Assembly (NCBI RefSeq): GCF_963664965.1
Contig: NZ_OY761823.1
Coordinates: forward strand, 2,374,001-2,438,000
Direction: 5' to 3'
DNA length: 64,000 nt
DNA from: an uncultured Pseudodesulfovibrio sp.
Lineage (GTDB): Bacteria > Desulfobacterota > Desulfovibrionia > Desulfovibrionales > Desulfovibrionaceae
Shown: piece by piece, positions 17,575-27,200 of the stretch
Layout: each line of letters begins with the position of its first letter
How positions within the stretch are numbered: the first letter of the stretch is position 1
The notes under the pieces: generated by a model
What the model was told of the DNA's origin: nothing
What the model saw: only the letters and a program-made list of their open reading frames with translations
Databases searched by the model: none
Made by a program: the position numbers and the translations under genes

Positions 17575-17798
17575 GCTCGTTTGCTCCCTCGTTTTCTACC
17601 GAGAGCAAGATACGCGAGAGAGCCGAGAATGGGAATAAAAATAGAGATCTGAATCCAGAGAACCTTTTCATTGACCGACTCGAAATTCCGCTTCCAGGCA
17701 TCCAGAATGGACCATGCGCTGAAGGAAAAACAGACTGCGACCAGTGAAATGATGACAATCCATTGCGTCATGGTGAGGGCAGAAAAATCCGCGATCAT
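17571..17798 (-). CDS. PLDc_N-domain small membrane protein
   Basis: 75 residues with two hydrophobic helices (TQWIVIISLVAVCFSFSAWSILD and WIQISIFIPILGSLAYLALG) and a basic tail RKRGSKRA. This is the short N-terminal transmembrane module of cardiolipin synthase-like proteins (PLDc_N), here alone without a phospholipase domain. ATGA overlap with the next gene implies translational coupling. Function unknown. Confidence 0.78.
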   Translation of the reverse strand: MIADFSALTMTQWIVIISLVAVCFSFSAWSILDAWKRNFESVNEKVLWIQISIFIPILGSLAYLALGRKRGSKRA

Positions 17799-17829
17799 GA
17801 TATGTTCTCCTTAAAAACTGGACAGGCTG

Positions 17830-18318
17830 TTACCGCGCGTCCATTGAATGGCGATTTAAAAACATGGAAATGAGTATGCAGCCTGCCCCTACGGTTAGGG
17901 CGCAGTCTGCGACATTGAAAGCGGGCCAGTGGTAGGTCCCGACATAAAAATCAAGAAAATCGACTACTACGCCAAGACGCACGCGGTCAATAAGGTTGCC
18001 GACTGCGCCACCGGCGATCAGGCCGAGACCGGTAATCATCCAGGAATCGGAAGACTCGGTTGTTTTCAGCATGTATCCGATGAAACCAAGAGCAAGCAGC
18101 GCCACGCCTATGAAAAGCGGGCGCTGCCAACTGATGTTTTCGCTGTCAAGAAAACCCCACGCCGCGCCTCTGTTGAGAACGTGAACAAGGTTGAAGAATC
18201 CGGGAATGACGGATTTTCCAGTCCATACGTCCATGGCGGAGGAAACCCAGGCTTTGGTGGCCTGATCGATGACGATCATGACCACCGCCCAGATGGAAGC
18301 TCGCTGATAGCGATTCAT
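17830..18318 (-). CDS. lspA: Lipoprotein signal peptidase (signal peptidase II)
   Basis: 162-residue inner-membrane aspartyl protease that removes signal peptides from prolipoproteins. Four membrane helices; conserved NRGAAWGFL and GGAVGNLIDRVRLGVVVDFLDF segments carry the two catalytic aspartates (GNLIDR and VVDFLD). It lies 10 bases after ileS, the common ileS-lspA arrangement of bacteria, and upstream of a lipoprotein gene it may process. Confidence 0.96.
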   Translation of the reverse strand: MNRYQRASIWAVVMIVIDQATKAWVSSAMDVWTGKSVIPGFFNLVHVLNRGAAWGFLDSENISWQRPLFIGVALLALGFIGYMLKTTESSDSWMITGLGLIAGGAVGNLIDRVRLGVVVDFLDFYVGTYHWPAFNVADCALTVGAGCILISMFLNRHSMDAR

Positions 18319-18328
18319 TCCGAGCTGC

Positions 18329-21145
18329 CTAGTTCAGTTTTTTCAGCACTTCGGTACAGCGCGGACAGGCGTCGGCTAATTCCGGATCGGTGCCGAGGTC
18401 TTCGCTGATACGCCAGCAGCGCTCGCATTTGTCTCCAGTGGCGGGCTCAACTGTGATTTTCAGGTTTTCGACATCTTCACCCTGGAATGCGTCGGTCGGA
18501 GCTTCGGCAACGTCCTTGAGGTCAATCTTGGACACGATGAAGAATTCTCGTGCGTCCAGTTCGTCGGACTCGACGAGTGCGCGGATTTCTTCGGTGGTGT
18601 ACAGCGTGATCTGAGCATCAAGCGACTTGCCGATGACGCGATCCTTGCGTTTGGGTTCAATGGCCTTGTTCACTTCGCCGCGAACCGCAGCCAGTTTTTC
18701 CCAGCGGGCGCGCTCGTCGTCGGTCAGGTCGGTTGCATCAGGTGCAAAGCGCAGAGCGAAGACGGTTTCCTGCTGGTTCAGGTCGGCCTTGATGGCGTCC
18801 GGCAGATTCTGGAACGCTTCTTCCGCAGTGAAGGACAGGACCGGGGCCATGTCTTGCAGAAGCATGAGCAGTACCTGCCACAGTACGGTCTGGGCGGAGC
18901 GGCGTTTGAGGCCGTTCTGTTCCTCTACGTAGAGGCGGTCCTTGATGATATCAAGGTAGAATGCCGAGAGGTCCACAACGCACAGGTTGTGCAGGGTGTG
19001 GTAAACCTTGTGGAATTCGAATTTTTTGTATGCTTCCTGAATGGTCGCATGATGACGCGACACCATGTCCAGTGCGTAGCGGTCCAACGGCAGCATATCG
19101 GCTGCGGCGACTTTGTCCTTCGGGTCGAAGTCGTTCAGGTTGGACAGCAGGTAGCGGCAGGTGTTGCGGATGCGGCGATAGGCGTCCACGAGCCTGTTCA
19201 GGGTTTCGTCGGAGATGCGGATGTCTTCCTGATAGTTGGAAGCGGATACCCACATACGCAGGATTTCGGCACCGAACTTGTCGATGATTTCCTGCGGGGC
19301 AATGACGTTGCCGATGGACTTGGACATTTTGCGGCCCTCGGCGTCCACCACGTAACCGTGAGTGAGAACCGTCTTGTAGGGCGGAACTTCGCGGGTGCCC
19401 ATGGAGGCGAGCAGGGAGCTGTGGAACCATCCGCGGTGCTGGTCCGAACCTTCAAGGTAGAGGTCGGCCGGGAAGCGGGTTTCCTTGCGCTGTTCAACAA
19501 CGGCGGCAAAGCTGGTGCCGGAATCGAACCAGACGTCGAGGATGTCGGTTTCACGCTTCCAGTGAGTACCGCCGCACTTGGCGCACTTGAGTCCTTCGGG
19601 GACGATCTCTTCAATGGGCGCTTCAAACCAGTAGTCGCAACCAGTCTCATGGTTGGCGTATTTGTCGCAGATGTCATAGACCCACTGGGCGTCGAACCAG
19701 GTTTCGTCACAATCTTCGCAGATCAGTGCGGAGATCGGGACACCCCAGTTGCGCTGACGGGAGATGCACCAGTCAGGACGGTTGGCAACCATGTTGTAAA
19801 TGCGTTCTTCACCCCATCCCGGAACCCATTCAACCTTGTTGCGGATTGCGTCAAGGGAGCGGTCGCGCAGTTTGTTTTCGTCCATGCCGATGAACCACTG
19901 TGTCGTGGCGCGGAAGATGACAGGCTTCTTGCAGCGCCAGCAGTGGGGGTAGGAGTGGGAAATCTCTTCGGATGCGAGAAGGTTTCCGAGTTCGGTCAGT
20001 TTTTCGATGACCTTGGGGTTGGCGTCCCATACATTCAGGCCGGCGAAATGTTCGACTTCCGGCAGGAATTCGCCACGGTCATTCATGGGCGAGTAGACTT
20101 CCAGACCGTACTTGAGGCCGGTTTCAAAGTCCTCACGACCATGACCGGGAGCTGTGTGAACACAGCCCGTGCCGGTTTCGAGAGTGACGTAGTCGGCAAG
20201 GACGACCGGTGATTCGCGATCATAGATGGGATGCTTGGCCTTGAGTCCTTCAAGCTCGGAACCGCTGACGGTGGCGATGGTCTTGACGGAATCCCATCCG
20301 AATTTGGACGCACAGTCTTCAAGCAGACCTTCGGCAAGGATGTAGTAGTCGCCGTTTGCTTCGACGAGAACGTAGTCGAAGTCCGGGTGTACGGCCACAG
20401 CCATGTTGTCGGGAATCGTCCACGGGGTCGTGGTCCAGATGGCGATATACAGGTTGCTGACATCTATGTCGGCGATCTTTTTGGCATTCTCATCGGCCAT
20501 GGGGAAGCGGACGTAGATGGACGGGGAGGAGTGGTCCTCGTATTCGACTTCGGCTTCCGCCAGTGCGGTTCGGCAATCGCAGCACCAGTAGATAGGCTTC
20601 TTGCCGCGTACGACGCCGTCGCGTTCCATGAAACGGCCCAGTTCACGAGCTGTGGCTGCTTCATATTCGGGCTTCATGGTCATGTAGGGATCTTCCCACT
20701 CGCCCATGACGCCAAGGCGCTTGAATTCTTTGCGCTGCGTGTCCAGCCACTTGGCCGCGTAGGTGCGGCAGATTTTGCGGATGGTCAGCGTGTCGAGTTC
20801 CTTGTTCTTTTTCTTGAGTTCCTGTTCGACCTTGTGCTCGATGGGCAGGCCGTGACAGTCCCAACCGGGAACATACTGAGCCTGCTGGCCCTGCATGTTG
20901 CGGGATTTGACCACGATGTCCTTCAGGACTTTGTTGAGCGCGGTGCCCATGTGAATGTGGCCGTTGGCATATGGCGGGCCGTCGTGCAGGACGTATTCAT
21001 CGTCCGGGTTTCCGGCGGCGACCATCTTGTCGTAAGCCTTTTGTTCTTCCCAGAATTTTAGCATCTCAGGCTCACGCTGCTTGAGATTGGCCTTCATGGG
21101 GAATTTGGTCTTGGGCAGGAGCAGTGTTTTCTTGTAGTCGCTCAT
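18329..21145 (-). CDS. ileS: Isoleucine--tRNA ligase
   Basis: 938-residue class I synthetase. HIGH-type motif [11 protein letters not shown] near residue 60, editing CP1 domain with TTPWTIPDN and [14 protein letters not shown] motif [11 protein letters not shown] near residue 605, and a C-terminal zinc finger [12 protein letters not shown]...CPRC. Start 21145 (MSDYKKT) has GGAGG upstream; the TTG at 21166 overlaps that RBS and is unlikely. First gene of the minus-strand run that extends to cheZ. No T-box leader is visible. Confidence 0.97.
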   Translation of the reverse strand: MSDYKKTLLLPKTKFPMKANLKQREPEMLKFWEEQKAYDKMVAAGNPDDEYVLHDGPPYANGHIHMGTALNKVLKDIVVKSRNMQGQQAQYVPGWDCHGLPIEHKVEQELKKKNKELDTLTIRKICRTYAAKWLDTQRKEFKRLGVMGEWEDPYMTMKPEYEAATARELGRFMERDGVVRGKKPIYWCCDCRTALAEAEVEYEDHSSPSIYVRFPMADENAKKIADIDVSNLYIAIWTTTPWTIPDNMAVAVHPDFDYVLVEANGDYYILAEGLLEDCASKFGWDSVKTIATVSGSELEGLKAKHPIYDRESPVVLADYVTLETGTGCVHTAPGHGREDFETGLKYGLEVYSPMNDRGEFLPEVEHFAGLNVWDANPKVIEKLTELGNLLASEEISHSYPHCWRCKKPVIFRATTQWFIGMDENKLRDRSLDAIRNKVEWVPGWGEERIYNMVANRPDWCISRQRNWGVPISALICEDCDETWFDAQWVYDICDKYANHETGCDYWFEAPIEEIVPEGLKCAKCGGTHWKRETDILDVWFDSGTSFAAVVEQRKETRFPADLYLEGSDQHRGWFHSSLLASMGTREVPPYKTVLTHGYVVDAEGRKMSKSIGNVIAPQEIIDKFGAEILRMWVSASNYQEDIRISDETLNRLVDAYRRIRNTCRYLLSNLNDFDPKDKVAAADMLPLDRYALDMVSRHHATIQEAYKKFEFHKVYHTLHNLCVVDLSAFYLDIIKDRLYVEEQNGLKRRSAQTVLWQVLLMLLQDMAPVLSFTAEEAFQNLPDAIKADLNQQETVFALRFAPDATDLTDDERARWEKLAAVRGEVNKAIEPKRKDRVIGKSLDAQITLYTTEEIRALVESDELDAREFFIVSKIDLKDVAEAPTDAFQGEDVENLKITVEPATGDKCERCWRISEDLGTDPELADACPRCTEVLKKLN

Positions 21146-21356
21146 GGGTTTTCGGTCCTCCGGCAACGATATATTTCAATAAAATTAACGGTCCATTCAA
21201 ATGAATCGAAAGATATTGGTGGAACCCGGCCCGGAAGTCAAGCCTTACGCCACATTTGCACTCTCCAACATGGTATTTTTCGTGGCTTCAATGGTATGAG
21301 TTTGCTACACTCTTGAGTGCGCTATTGATAAATCATACCTTGAAGGGAGAAAATAA

Positions 21357-21977
21357 ATGGGCATTCATAAAAGAGAACGTGAAATGGAAGAATTAAAAGA
21401 ACACTATGTCAAGAAAACGTCATGCATGATGCTGGTTTTCGGGGCACTGCTTGTCGGAGCTTTTATCGGCAATGCCATTACGATGGTTTATGTCGGGAAG
21501 CAGGCAACCCCGCAGGGAAGCGGGCCTGTTGTGCAGCAGAATGCTCCCAAGGCCGGGGGAGACGCACGGAAGTTGGCGCAATTGGAATCCAATGCCCAGA
21601 ATAATCCCACCAATGCCGACGCATGGATCAAGCTCGGCAATTATTGCTTTGACAACAGGATGCCCCAGAAGGCTGCAAATGCCTATGAGCGTGCTGTTGA
21701 GCTTGCGCCGAGAAGGGAGCATGTCTGGTCCGATCTCGGGGTCATGTACAGACAGCTTGGTCAATACGACAAGGCCTTGGAGGCATTCGGGAGCGCAGCA
21801 AAGCTGGACCCTGAGCACAAGACGTCATGGTTTAATATGGGGATTGTTTATCTGTATGATCTGAATGATAAGGCGAATGCGGTCAGGGTCTGGAAAAAGG
21901 TGCTGGCTATTGATCCCGATGCCAAGACGCCGAATGGAGATTCGGTGGCCGAGTTGGTGAAGGGGCTGCAAAAATAA
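21357..21977 (+). CDS. Membrane-anchored TPR protein
   Basis: 206 residues: short cytoplasmic N-terminus, one membrane helix (about 21-45, CMMLVFGALLVGAFIGNAITMVYV), a glutamine/proline linker and three tetratricopeptide repeats (NADAWIKLGNYCFDN..., EHVWSDLGVMYRQLGQYDKALEAF..., KTSWFNMGIVYLYDL...). AAGGGAG precedes the ATG. Resembles periplasm-facing TPR adaptors (cytochrome c biogenesis- or NrfG-like). No partner gene is evident, so the function is not assigned. Confidence 0.83.
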   Translation: MGIHKREREMEELKEHYVKKTSCMMLVFGALLVGAFIGNAITMVYVGKQATPQGSGPVVQQNAPKAGGDARKLAQLESNAQNNPTNADAWIKLGNYCFDNRMPQKAANAYERAVELAPRREHVWSDLGVMYRQLGQYDKALEAFGSAAKLDPEHKTSWFNMGIVYLYDLNDKANAVRVWKKVLAIDPDAKTPNGDSVAELVKGLQK

Positions 21978-22013
21978 TTTTCTTTCATGGTGCAATCCTG
22001 TTAGATTTGTACC

Positions 22014-22574
22014 ATGCGTAGAAATAATTCCCAGATGAACCTCTATGGAAAAGGCAGTCTGCCGATTGTGGGCTGCCTTGTTCTGTTTTCAGTTGTTCTC
22101 GGTACAACTGATTTGGGGTTCATTCCTGTGCCTACTGCTGCAAAAAGTGCGACCATCATGCATTTGCCAACCATCGTGGCGAGCCTGCTTGAGGGGTGGC
22201 CTGCGGGGATGATTGTCGGGGCCGTATTCGGTCTGACGTCGATGTATACACCGTCGTCTGCTGTTGCCTCGGATCCTCTGGTCGTATTGCTTCCACGCAT
22301 TCTTGTCGGCATTACACCGTATTTGACTTATCGTTGGACGGGGATGCTGGGTGAGTATTCCCGGCTCGGTCTGGCGGCTGTTGTCGGGACGCTGACGAAT
22401 ACGGTCGGTTTTTTGGGCATGGCCTGGTTTTTGGGATATTTTGATTTTGAAACGATAGTGGACGTCGCTTGGAAACATGGGCTGCCGGAGATTGTGGTTG
22501 CTGTGTTGATAGTCCTTCCGGCGGTTGTGCTTTTGCGAAAAGCGCAGGTGTGGATCGAGACTGTTTTGGATTGA
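22014..22574 (+). CDS. ECF transporter S component-like membrane protein
   Basis: 186 residues with five or six hydrophobic segments; the pattern (GTTDLGFIPVPTAAKSATIMHLPTIVASLLEGWPAGMIVGAVFGLTS) matches substrate-binding S components of energy-coupling factor transporters, which capture vitamins or metals for a shared ECF module. No ecfA or ecfT gene is nearby, so it would depend on a module encoded elsewhere. Substrate unknown. The start may be 22014 or the ATG at 22035; neither has a good ribosome site. Ends at a bidirectional terminator. Confidence 0.75.
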   Translation: MRRNNSQMNLYGKGSLPIVGCLVLFSVVLGTTDLGFIPVPTAAKSATIMHLPTIVASLLEGWPAGMIVGAVFGLTSMYTPSSAVASDPLVVLLPRILVGITPYLTYRWTGMLGEYSRLGLAAVVGTLTNTVGFLGMAWFLGYFDFETIVDVAWKHGLPEIVVAVLIVLPAVVLLRKAQVWIETVLD

Positions 22575-22591
22575 TTTCGCGTTGAAAACAG

Positions 22592-22629
22592 AAAAGGCGC
22601 AGGATTGCTTTTGCGATCCTGCGCCTTTT
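22592..22629. terminator. Bidirectional terminator between ECF gene and cysE
   Basis: Perfect AAAAGGCGCAGGAT/ATCCTGCGCCTTTT stem, with T-rich tail on the plus side. Confidence 0.9.
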
Positions 22630-22646
22630 CTGTTGTTAGACTGGAT

Positions 22647-23567
22647 TTAAATGCCACCGCCGTCAATGAATGATTGATGCATGGCGCGTGACTGTACAAT
22701 CTGTGCGCCGGCCGGAACATCTCGTGTTATCCAGACGTTACCGCCGATGACCGCACCTTTGCCGATGGTAATTCGTCCAAGGATGGTGGCTCCGGCATAG
22801 ATGATGACGTCGTCTTCGACCACAGGGTGCCGGGGCAGTCCTTTGATGAGGCGCTCGTCTTCTCCTTTGGGGAAGCTTTTTGCGCCAAGGGTGACCCCTT
22901 GGTATACGCGTACGTTGTCTCCGATAATGCAGGTCTCACCGACAACGGTTCCGGTCCCGTGATCCATGAAAAAGTTTTTGCCGATAGTCGCGCCCGGATG
23001 AATGTCGATACCGGTATCGGAATGTGCCATTTCGCCTATGATGCGGGGAATGATATCAACGCCGAGCCGATAGAGTTCATGGGCAATGCGATGATTGGTC
23101 AAGGCTCGGATCGACGGATAACAGAAAATGGTTTCGCCATGGGTCTTGGCCGCAGGGTCACCGTCGTATGCCGCTTCAACGTCACCGAGCAGGTCTTCCC
23201 TGATTTTAGGGAGTTTTCTGATGAATTTTCGTGCCATCTCTTTTGCCCGCGCATCACAGTCGTGACACGTTTCTGTATTGGTCTTTTCGCAGACGAAACA
23301 GTAGCCGCGCCTGATCTGGTCGCTGAGATGACGTTCAACGCGATCAAGGGTAGAGCCTATATAATAGGGCATGGTGTCCGGGGTGATTTCCGAGGGGCCG
23401 TAGTAACCTGGAAACAGAACTGTACGCAGGTCCTCGACTATTTCTGACAGGGTCTCCACGGACGGCATGGGGATATCGTCGGAATAACGATGCGAGGCCG
23501 GACCGCTGTCGCCGGATTCGACGAGCAGTGCCACGACGTCGGCAAGTGAGTAGTCTCTTTCAGTCAT
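22647..23567 (-). CDS. cysE: Serine O-acetyltransferase (EpsC-type)
   Basis: 306 residues; acetylates L-serine for cysteine synthesis. Long helical N-terminal domain with a cysteine cluster (FVCEKTNTETCHDC), then the left-handed beta-helix acyltransferase: DIHPGATIGKNFFMDHGTGTVVGETCIIGDNVRVYQGVTLGAK, and PVVEDDVIIYAGATILGRITIGKGAVIGGNVWIT. The longer N-terminus is the EpsC subtype rather than the E. coli CysE. Last gene of nifU-nifS-cysK-cysE; the product feeds CysK encoded just upstream. Confidence 0.92.
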   Translation of the reverse strand: MTERDYSLADVVALLVESGDSGPASHRYSDDIPMPSVETLSEIVEDLRTVLFPGYYGPSEITPDTMPYYIGSTLDRVERHLSDQIRRGYCFVCEKTNTETCHDCDARAKEMARKFIRKLPKIREDLLGDVEAAYDGDPAAKTHGETIFCYPSIRALTNHRIAHELYRLGVDIIPRIIGEMAHSDTGIDIHPGATIGKNFFMDHGTGTVVGETCIIGDNVRVYQGVTLGAKSFPKGEDERLIKGLPRHPVVEDDVIIYAGATILGRITIGKGAVIGGNVWITRDVPAGAQIVQSRAMHQSFIDGGGI

Positions 23568-23576
23568 GGCAGGGTC

Positions 23577-24509
23577 CTATTCAAAAAGGGCTGTGCTGAG
23601 ATAACGTTCGCCTGTATCGCAGACGATGAATACGATCATTTTTCCCGCATTTTCTTCCCGTTTGGCCAACTCAATGGCAGCCGCACAGTTTGCGCCGGAT
23701 GAGATGCCACACAGGATGCCTTCTTCGGCGATCATGCGTTTGGCGGTTTCAAGGGCCGTGTCTCCATCCATCCTGATGATTTCATTAATGATGTCGGTGT
23801 TGAGTGTGTCGGGGACGAATCCTGCGCCAATGCCCTGAATAGTGTGGGGAGCCGGTGAACCGCCTGACAGCACGGGCGAGGCATCCGGTTCGACAGCCAC
23901 TGCCAGCAGCTCGGGCTTTTTGCTTTTCAGCTTTTCGCCGACGCCGGTGATAGTGCCGCCAGTTCCGACGCCTGCCACGAAGATGTCTACCTGTCCGTCC
24001 GTGTCGGTCCAGATTTCCTCTGCGGTTGTCTCGCGGTGTATCGCGGGATTGGACATGTTTTCGAACTGCATGGGCATGAAGGAGTTGTCGATCTGCGTGA
24101 GCAGTTCCCTCGCCTTTTCAATGGCTCCTTTCATACCGGTTTGAGCCGGAGTGAGGACGAGTTCGGCACCGAATCCCTTGAGAAGTTTGCGGCGCTCAAT
24201 GCTCATGTTTTCCGGCATGGTCAGGATGAGGCGCATGTTTTTGACTGCACAGACAAAAGCCAAGCCTATACCCGTGTTGCCGCTTGTCGGCTCAATAAGG
24301 GTCGTGTCTTGGTTGATCGTGCCGTCAGCAAGGGCGGTTTCGACCATGTGTTTGGCGATGCGGTCCTTGACCGATGCGCCGGGGTTATTGAATTCGAGCT
24401 TTGCCACCACGGTTGCCGGAAGGCCTGCCGATATCTTGTTGAGTCGAACCAGTGGGGTTTTCCCCACAAGTTCCGTCATGTCGTTTGCTATTTTCATGTG
24501 ATAATCCAT
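23577..24509 (-). CDS. cysK: Cysteine synthase A
   Basis: 310-residue PLP enzyme combining O-acetylserine and sulfide to cysteine. Internal aldimine lysine in [11 protein letters not shown], substrate loop [14 protein letters not shown] phosphate loop [13 protein letters not shown], and C-terminal [11 protein letters not shown]. The ATG directly follows the nifS stop codon, so translation is coupled. Sulfide is abundant in a sulfate reducer, which explains the direct sulfhydrylation route and the link with cysteine desulfurase. Confidence 0.96.
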   Translation of the reverse strand: MDYHMKIANDMTELVGKTPLVRLNKISAGLPATVVAKLEFNNPGASVKDRIAKHMVETALADGTINQDTTLIEPTSGNTGIGLAFVCAVKNMRLILTMPENMSIERRKLLKGFGAELVLTPAQTGMKGAIEKARELLTQIDNSFMPMQFENMSNPAIHRETTAEEIWTDTDGQVDIFVAGVGTGGTITGVGEKLKSKKPELLAVAVEPDASPVLSGGSPAPHTIQGIGAGFVPDTLNTDIINEIIRMDGDTALETAKRMIAEEGILCGISSGANCAAAIELAKREENAGKMIVFIVCDTGERYLSTALFE

Positions 24510-25697
24510 TTATTTCTTTGTGCATGCCGTCGGAGCCTTGTCCGCGGAAAAAGGAGACAGCTTGCGAAGGTTGGCAATGATCGGCGGGAGTGATTCCAGA
24601 ACGGAGTCCACCTCTTTCTCTGTGTTGAATCGGCTCAGGCTGAACCGGATGGAGCCGTGGGCAAAGGTGAACGGGACGCCCATGGCCCGCAGTACATGCG
24701 AAGGTTCAAGGCTGCCCGACGTACAGGCCGAACCAGAACTTGCACAGATGCCGAGCTGGTCCATCATGAGTAGAATGGCTTCACCTTCAACATACCCAAA
24801 TGAAATGTTGGAGGTGTTGGGAAGACGGTTGTCCTTGTCGCCGTTGAGAACGGAGTCCGGGATGCTTTCAAGGAGGCCGTTCTCCAGTTTGTCGCGAAGG
24901 GCTCGGACTTCAGTGACCTCGGTAGTCATATGTTGTTTTGCAAGCTCACACGCCTTGCCGAGTGCGATGATGCCGGTGGTATTTTCCGTACCGGCTCTGC
25001 GGCTTCCTTCCTGATGGCCACCGATGAGTAGGGGGCGGAAAGGAAGGCGCTTGCGTACGAAAAGGGCTCCAATTCCCTTGGGGGCGTGGAGCTTGTGTCC
25101 GGAAAGGGAAAGCATGTCTATGGGCGTCTTGGCCAGATCGATGGGGATCTTGCCGACAGCCTGTACTGCGTCGGTGTGGAGATAGACGTCGTTGGCCTTG
25201 GCAATTTTTGCGATTTCTTCAAGCGGAAAAATATTGCCGGTTTCGTTGTTGGCCCACATGACTGAAATGATTGCCGTGTCCTTGCGGATGCTGGCTTTCA
25301 GTTCCTCGATGTCGAGCCTGCCGTTTTCATCTGTCCCGAGGTAGGTGACTTCGTATCCTTCTTTTTTTTCGAGGAATTTACACAGACTGAGTATGGCAGG
25401 GTGTTCCACCCTTGTGGTGATGATGTGCCGTTTTTCAGGCTGGGCGTTGAGGGCGGAGCGGATTGCCGTGTTGTCGGATTCCGTGCCGCAGGAGGTGAAA
25501 ATGATTTCTTCCGGGGCGCAATTCAAGAGTGCGGCCACTCTTTCTCTGGCCTCCCTGATTTTGGCTCCAACCTGTCCTCCGAAACGGTGCATCGAGGAAG
25601 GGTTGCCGTAGAGGTCGGTGAAGAAAGGTTTCATTTCATCGAATACAGCCGGATCGACTTGAGTGGTCGCATTGTTGTCCATGTATATAGTTTTCAT
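24510..25697 (-). CDS. nifS: Cysteine desulfurase NifS
   Basis: 395-residue class V aminotransferase-fold enzyme taking sulfur from cysteine for Fe-S assembly. PLP site SLSGHKLHAPKGIGAL; persulfide cysteine loop GSACTSGSLEPSHVL, the short NifS/IscS-type loop; DNNATTQVDP at the N-terminus. Start 25697 has AAGGA upstream; an in-frame extension to 25763 overlaps nifU and is rejected. Lies 4 bases after nifU, its scaffold partner. Confidence 0.96.
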   Translation of the reverse strand: MKTIYMDNNATTQVDPAVFDEMKPFFTDLYGNPSSMHRFGGQVGAKIREARERVAALLNCAPEEIIFTSCGTESDNTAIRSALNAQPEKRHIITTRVEHPAILSLCKFLEKKEGYEVTYLGTDENGRLDIEELKASIRKDTAIISVMWANNETGNIFPLEEIAKIAKANDVYLHTDAVQAVGKIPIDLAKTPIDMLSLSGHKLHAPKGIGALFVRKRLPFRPLLIGGHQEGSRRAGTENTTGIIALGKACELAKQHMTTEVTEVRALRDKLENGLLESIPDSVLNGDKDNRLPNTSNISFGYVEGEAILLMMDQLGICASSGSACTSGSLEPSHVLRAMGVPFTFAHGSIRFSLSRFNTEKEVDSVLESLPPIIANLRKLSPFSADKAPTACTKK

Positions 25698-25701
25698 GGG
25701 A

Positions 25702-26553
25702 TTATCCTTCTTGTACGATGATTTGCGGGTCGACTTTTTCCCTGAGCTTGGCTTCGACGACATTTTGTCGTGTCAGTTGGCTCGAAGGACAGTTGGCACA
25801 CATGCCCATGAATTTTACGGTGACAGTGGATTTGTCGATATCCTGAAGCTGAATGTCGCCACCGTCGGCCTGAAGCATGGGGCGAATTTCTTCGTCAATA
25901 ACGGACTCAATGAGGTGCATGCGCTGGATGTTGGTCATCCCCTGACCCGGGAAAGCTGGTTCAGATGATGGAGTGGGGCAGACATCCTCTCCCTGAGCTT
26001 CAGCCAGCAGGCGTTCCAAATCGTCAACGCATTTACCGCAACCACCTCCGGCCTTGGTAAAGGAAGTGATGTCTTCGACCGTTTTGAGGTCGTTTTCCTT
26101 GATGGCACGAAGAATTTCTTCATCAAAAACGCCGAAGCATTCGCAGATGAGTTCCCCTTCATGAGAGTGCTCGGCCTGAGGCGGTGCTTCGCCGCGCATG
26201 TTCTTGATGGCCTGTTCAAGAGCTTCCTGTCCCATGACGGAGCAGTGCATTTTTTCCCGTGGCAGCCCACCAAGGTATTTGGCGATATCCTTGTTGCTGA
26301 GCTTTTCCGCTTCTTCGACGGTTTTACCGACGAGCAGTTCAGTTAATGCCGAACTGGAGGCAATGGCGCTGGCGCAGCCGAACGTCTGGAATTTGGCATC
26401 GGTTATGATGTTGTCATCGACTTTGATATATAAAGTCAGTGCGTCGCCACAGGCCAGTGAACCCACTTCTCCGACGCCGTCTGCGTCTTCGATGGTGCCG
26501 ACATTGCGGGGGTTGAGAAAATGATCTTTGACTTTATCCGTATATTCCCACAT
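25702..26553 (-). CDS. nifU: Fe-S cluster scaffold NifU
   Basis: 283 residues with the full three-domain NifU layout: IscU-like N-terminus with three scaffold cysteines (SLACGDA, TFGCASA, KMHCSVMG), a central [2Fe-2S] BFD-type domain (ICECFGV...GGGCGKCV) and a C-terminal NFU domain with CANCPSSQL. It builds and delivers clusters with sulfur from NifS. In non-diazotrophic anaerobes this pair is the housekeeping system. First gene of the operon; an IscR-like operator overlaps its promoter. Confidence 0.96.
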   Translation of the reverse strand: MWEYTDKVKDHFLNPRNVGTIEDADGVGEVGSLACGDALTLYIKVDDNIITDAKFQTFGCASAIASSSALTELLVGKTVEEAEKLSNKDIAKYLGGLPREKMHCSVMGQEALEQAIKNMRGEAPPQAEHSHEGELICECFGVFDEEILRAIKENDLKTVEDITSFTKAGGGCGKCVDDLERLLAEAQGEDVCPTPSSEPAFPGQGMTNIQRMHLIESVIDEEIRPMLQADGGDIQLQDIDKSTVTVKFMGMCANCPSSQLTRQNVVEAKLREKVDPQIIVQEG

Positions 26554-26606
26554 GGAGATCTCCTTGGAGTATCAATGGTTTCAGATAGTAAGAAGCTATT
26601 GCCCCT

Positions 26607-26635
26607 CTGTCCAACTCATTGAGTCGGGTATCATA
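26607..26635 (-). promoter_or_regulatory. nifU promoter -10 overlapped by IscR type I-like operator
   Basis: On the minus strand the operator reads ATACCCGACT-CAATG-AGTTGGACAG (26607-26631). Its first arm agrees with the IscR type I consensus (ATAnYYGACT) and the second partly with AGTC-RR. A candidate -10 TATGAT (26630-26635) overlaps it, so binding would block transcription. No iscR-like gene is present in the window. Confidence 0.5.
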
Positions 26636-26650
26636 CCAAAGAAAGGTAAG

Positions 26651-26667
26651 CACGGCTATATGCCGTG
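26651..26667. promoter_or_regulatory. Perfect palindrome at the nifU -35 position
   Basis: CACGGC-TATAT-GCCGTG, 6-base arms and a 5-base spacer, centred where the -35 hexamer would lie for the TATGAT at 26630-26635. No good -35 is seen, so an activator or second repressor site is possible. Confidence 0.4.
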
Positions 26668-26734
26668 TAAAGCGGACAAGGAGAAAAACAGAGTAAAACA
26701 GTGGGAAATTTGGAGGTGGTTGAAAAAAAGTCAA

Positions 26735-26995
26735 TTACAAGGACATGATGCCGGGAATCTCCGCAGCCTTTTCGTAAACAGCCATGACTTCCTTGCTGGA
26801 ACACATGTTGGATTCCATGGTGACGCTGGTGTATTTTCCGGTTTTTGATTCGCGGGTATGGAGCTCGGCTTCAGGAAATGTTTTCTGAAAAAGGGGAAGA
26901 TTTTCAGTAGGAACAATGAATTTGAATGCATACGGGCATGGCCACTGATGATGGTCGTCCAGTACTTGCTTGAATTGTTCATGTTTGTCGTTCAT
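26735..26995 (-). CDS. DUF493 (YbeD-like) protein
   Basis: 86 residues, MNDKHEQFKQVLDDHHQWPCPYAFKFIVP..., with the ferredoxin-like alpha/beta fold pattern of YbeD/DUF493, a small cytosolic family resembling allosteric ACT domains. GGAG precedes the ATG. Monocistronic and divergent from the GGDEF-EAL gene. Function unknown. Confidence 0.85.
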   Translation of the reverse strand: MNDKHEQFKQVLDDHHQWPCPYAFKFIVPTENLPLFQKTFPEAELHTRESKTGKYTSVTMESNMCSSKEVMAVYEKAAEIPGIMSL

Positions 26996-27026
26996 TTTTC
27001 GACTCCTTGAAAATATGTCGTAGCGG

Positions 27027-27055
27027 TCTATAATTTGACGCGCAGTTTGTCAAAT
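27027..27055 (-). promoter_or_regulatory. Promoter of the DUF493 gene with embedded inverted repeat
   Basis: Minus-strand TTGACA (27048-27053) and TATAGA (27027-27032), spacer only 15 bases. A perfect inverted repeat ATTTGAC-N9-GTCAAAT (27033-27055) fills the spacer and the -35, as expected for a repressor site. Confidence 0.4.
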
Positions 27056-27200
27056 GTTTGTAATGGTTTGATTTTTATGTTTAAAATTTGTTTCAAAAAA
27101 ATAATTCGATTGGAAGACAAAAACATTCTCTCATTGTTTTGATTGTGTTACGGTGAAACGTGTATTTGAAACTGTAAAAAATGATCCGCAATACTGAATT

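Noticed and set aside
18854-20212. 452-codon plus-strand open frame inside ileS
   Set aside because: Antisense to a clear isoleucyl-tRNA synthetase; low-complexity valine/glycine-rich composition, no family pattern.
21215-21235. GGTGGAACC resembling a T-box antiterminator near ileS
   Set aside because: It is on the plus strand while ileS is on the minus strand, and no specifier loop or terminator is visible.
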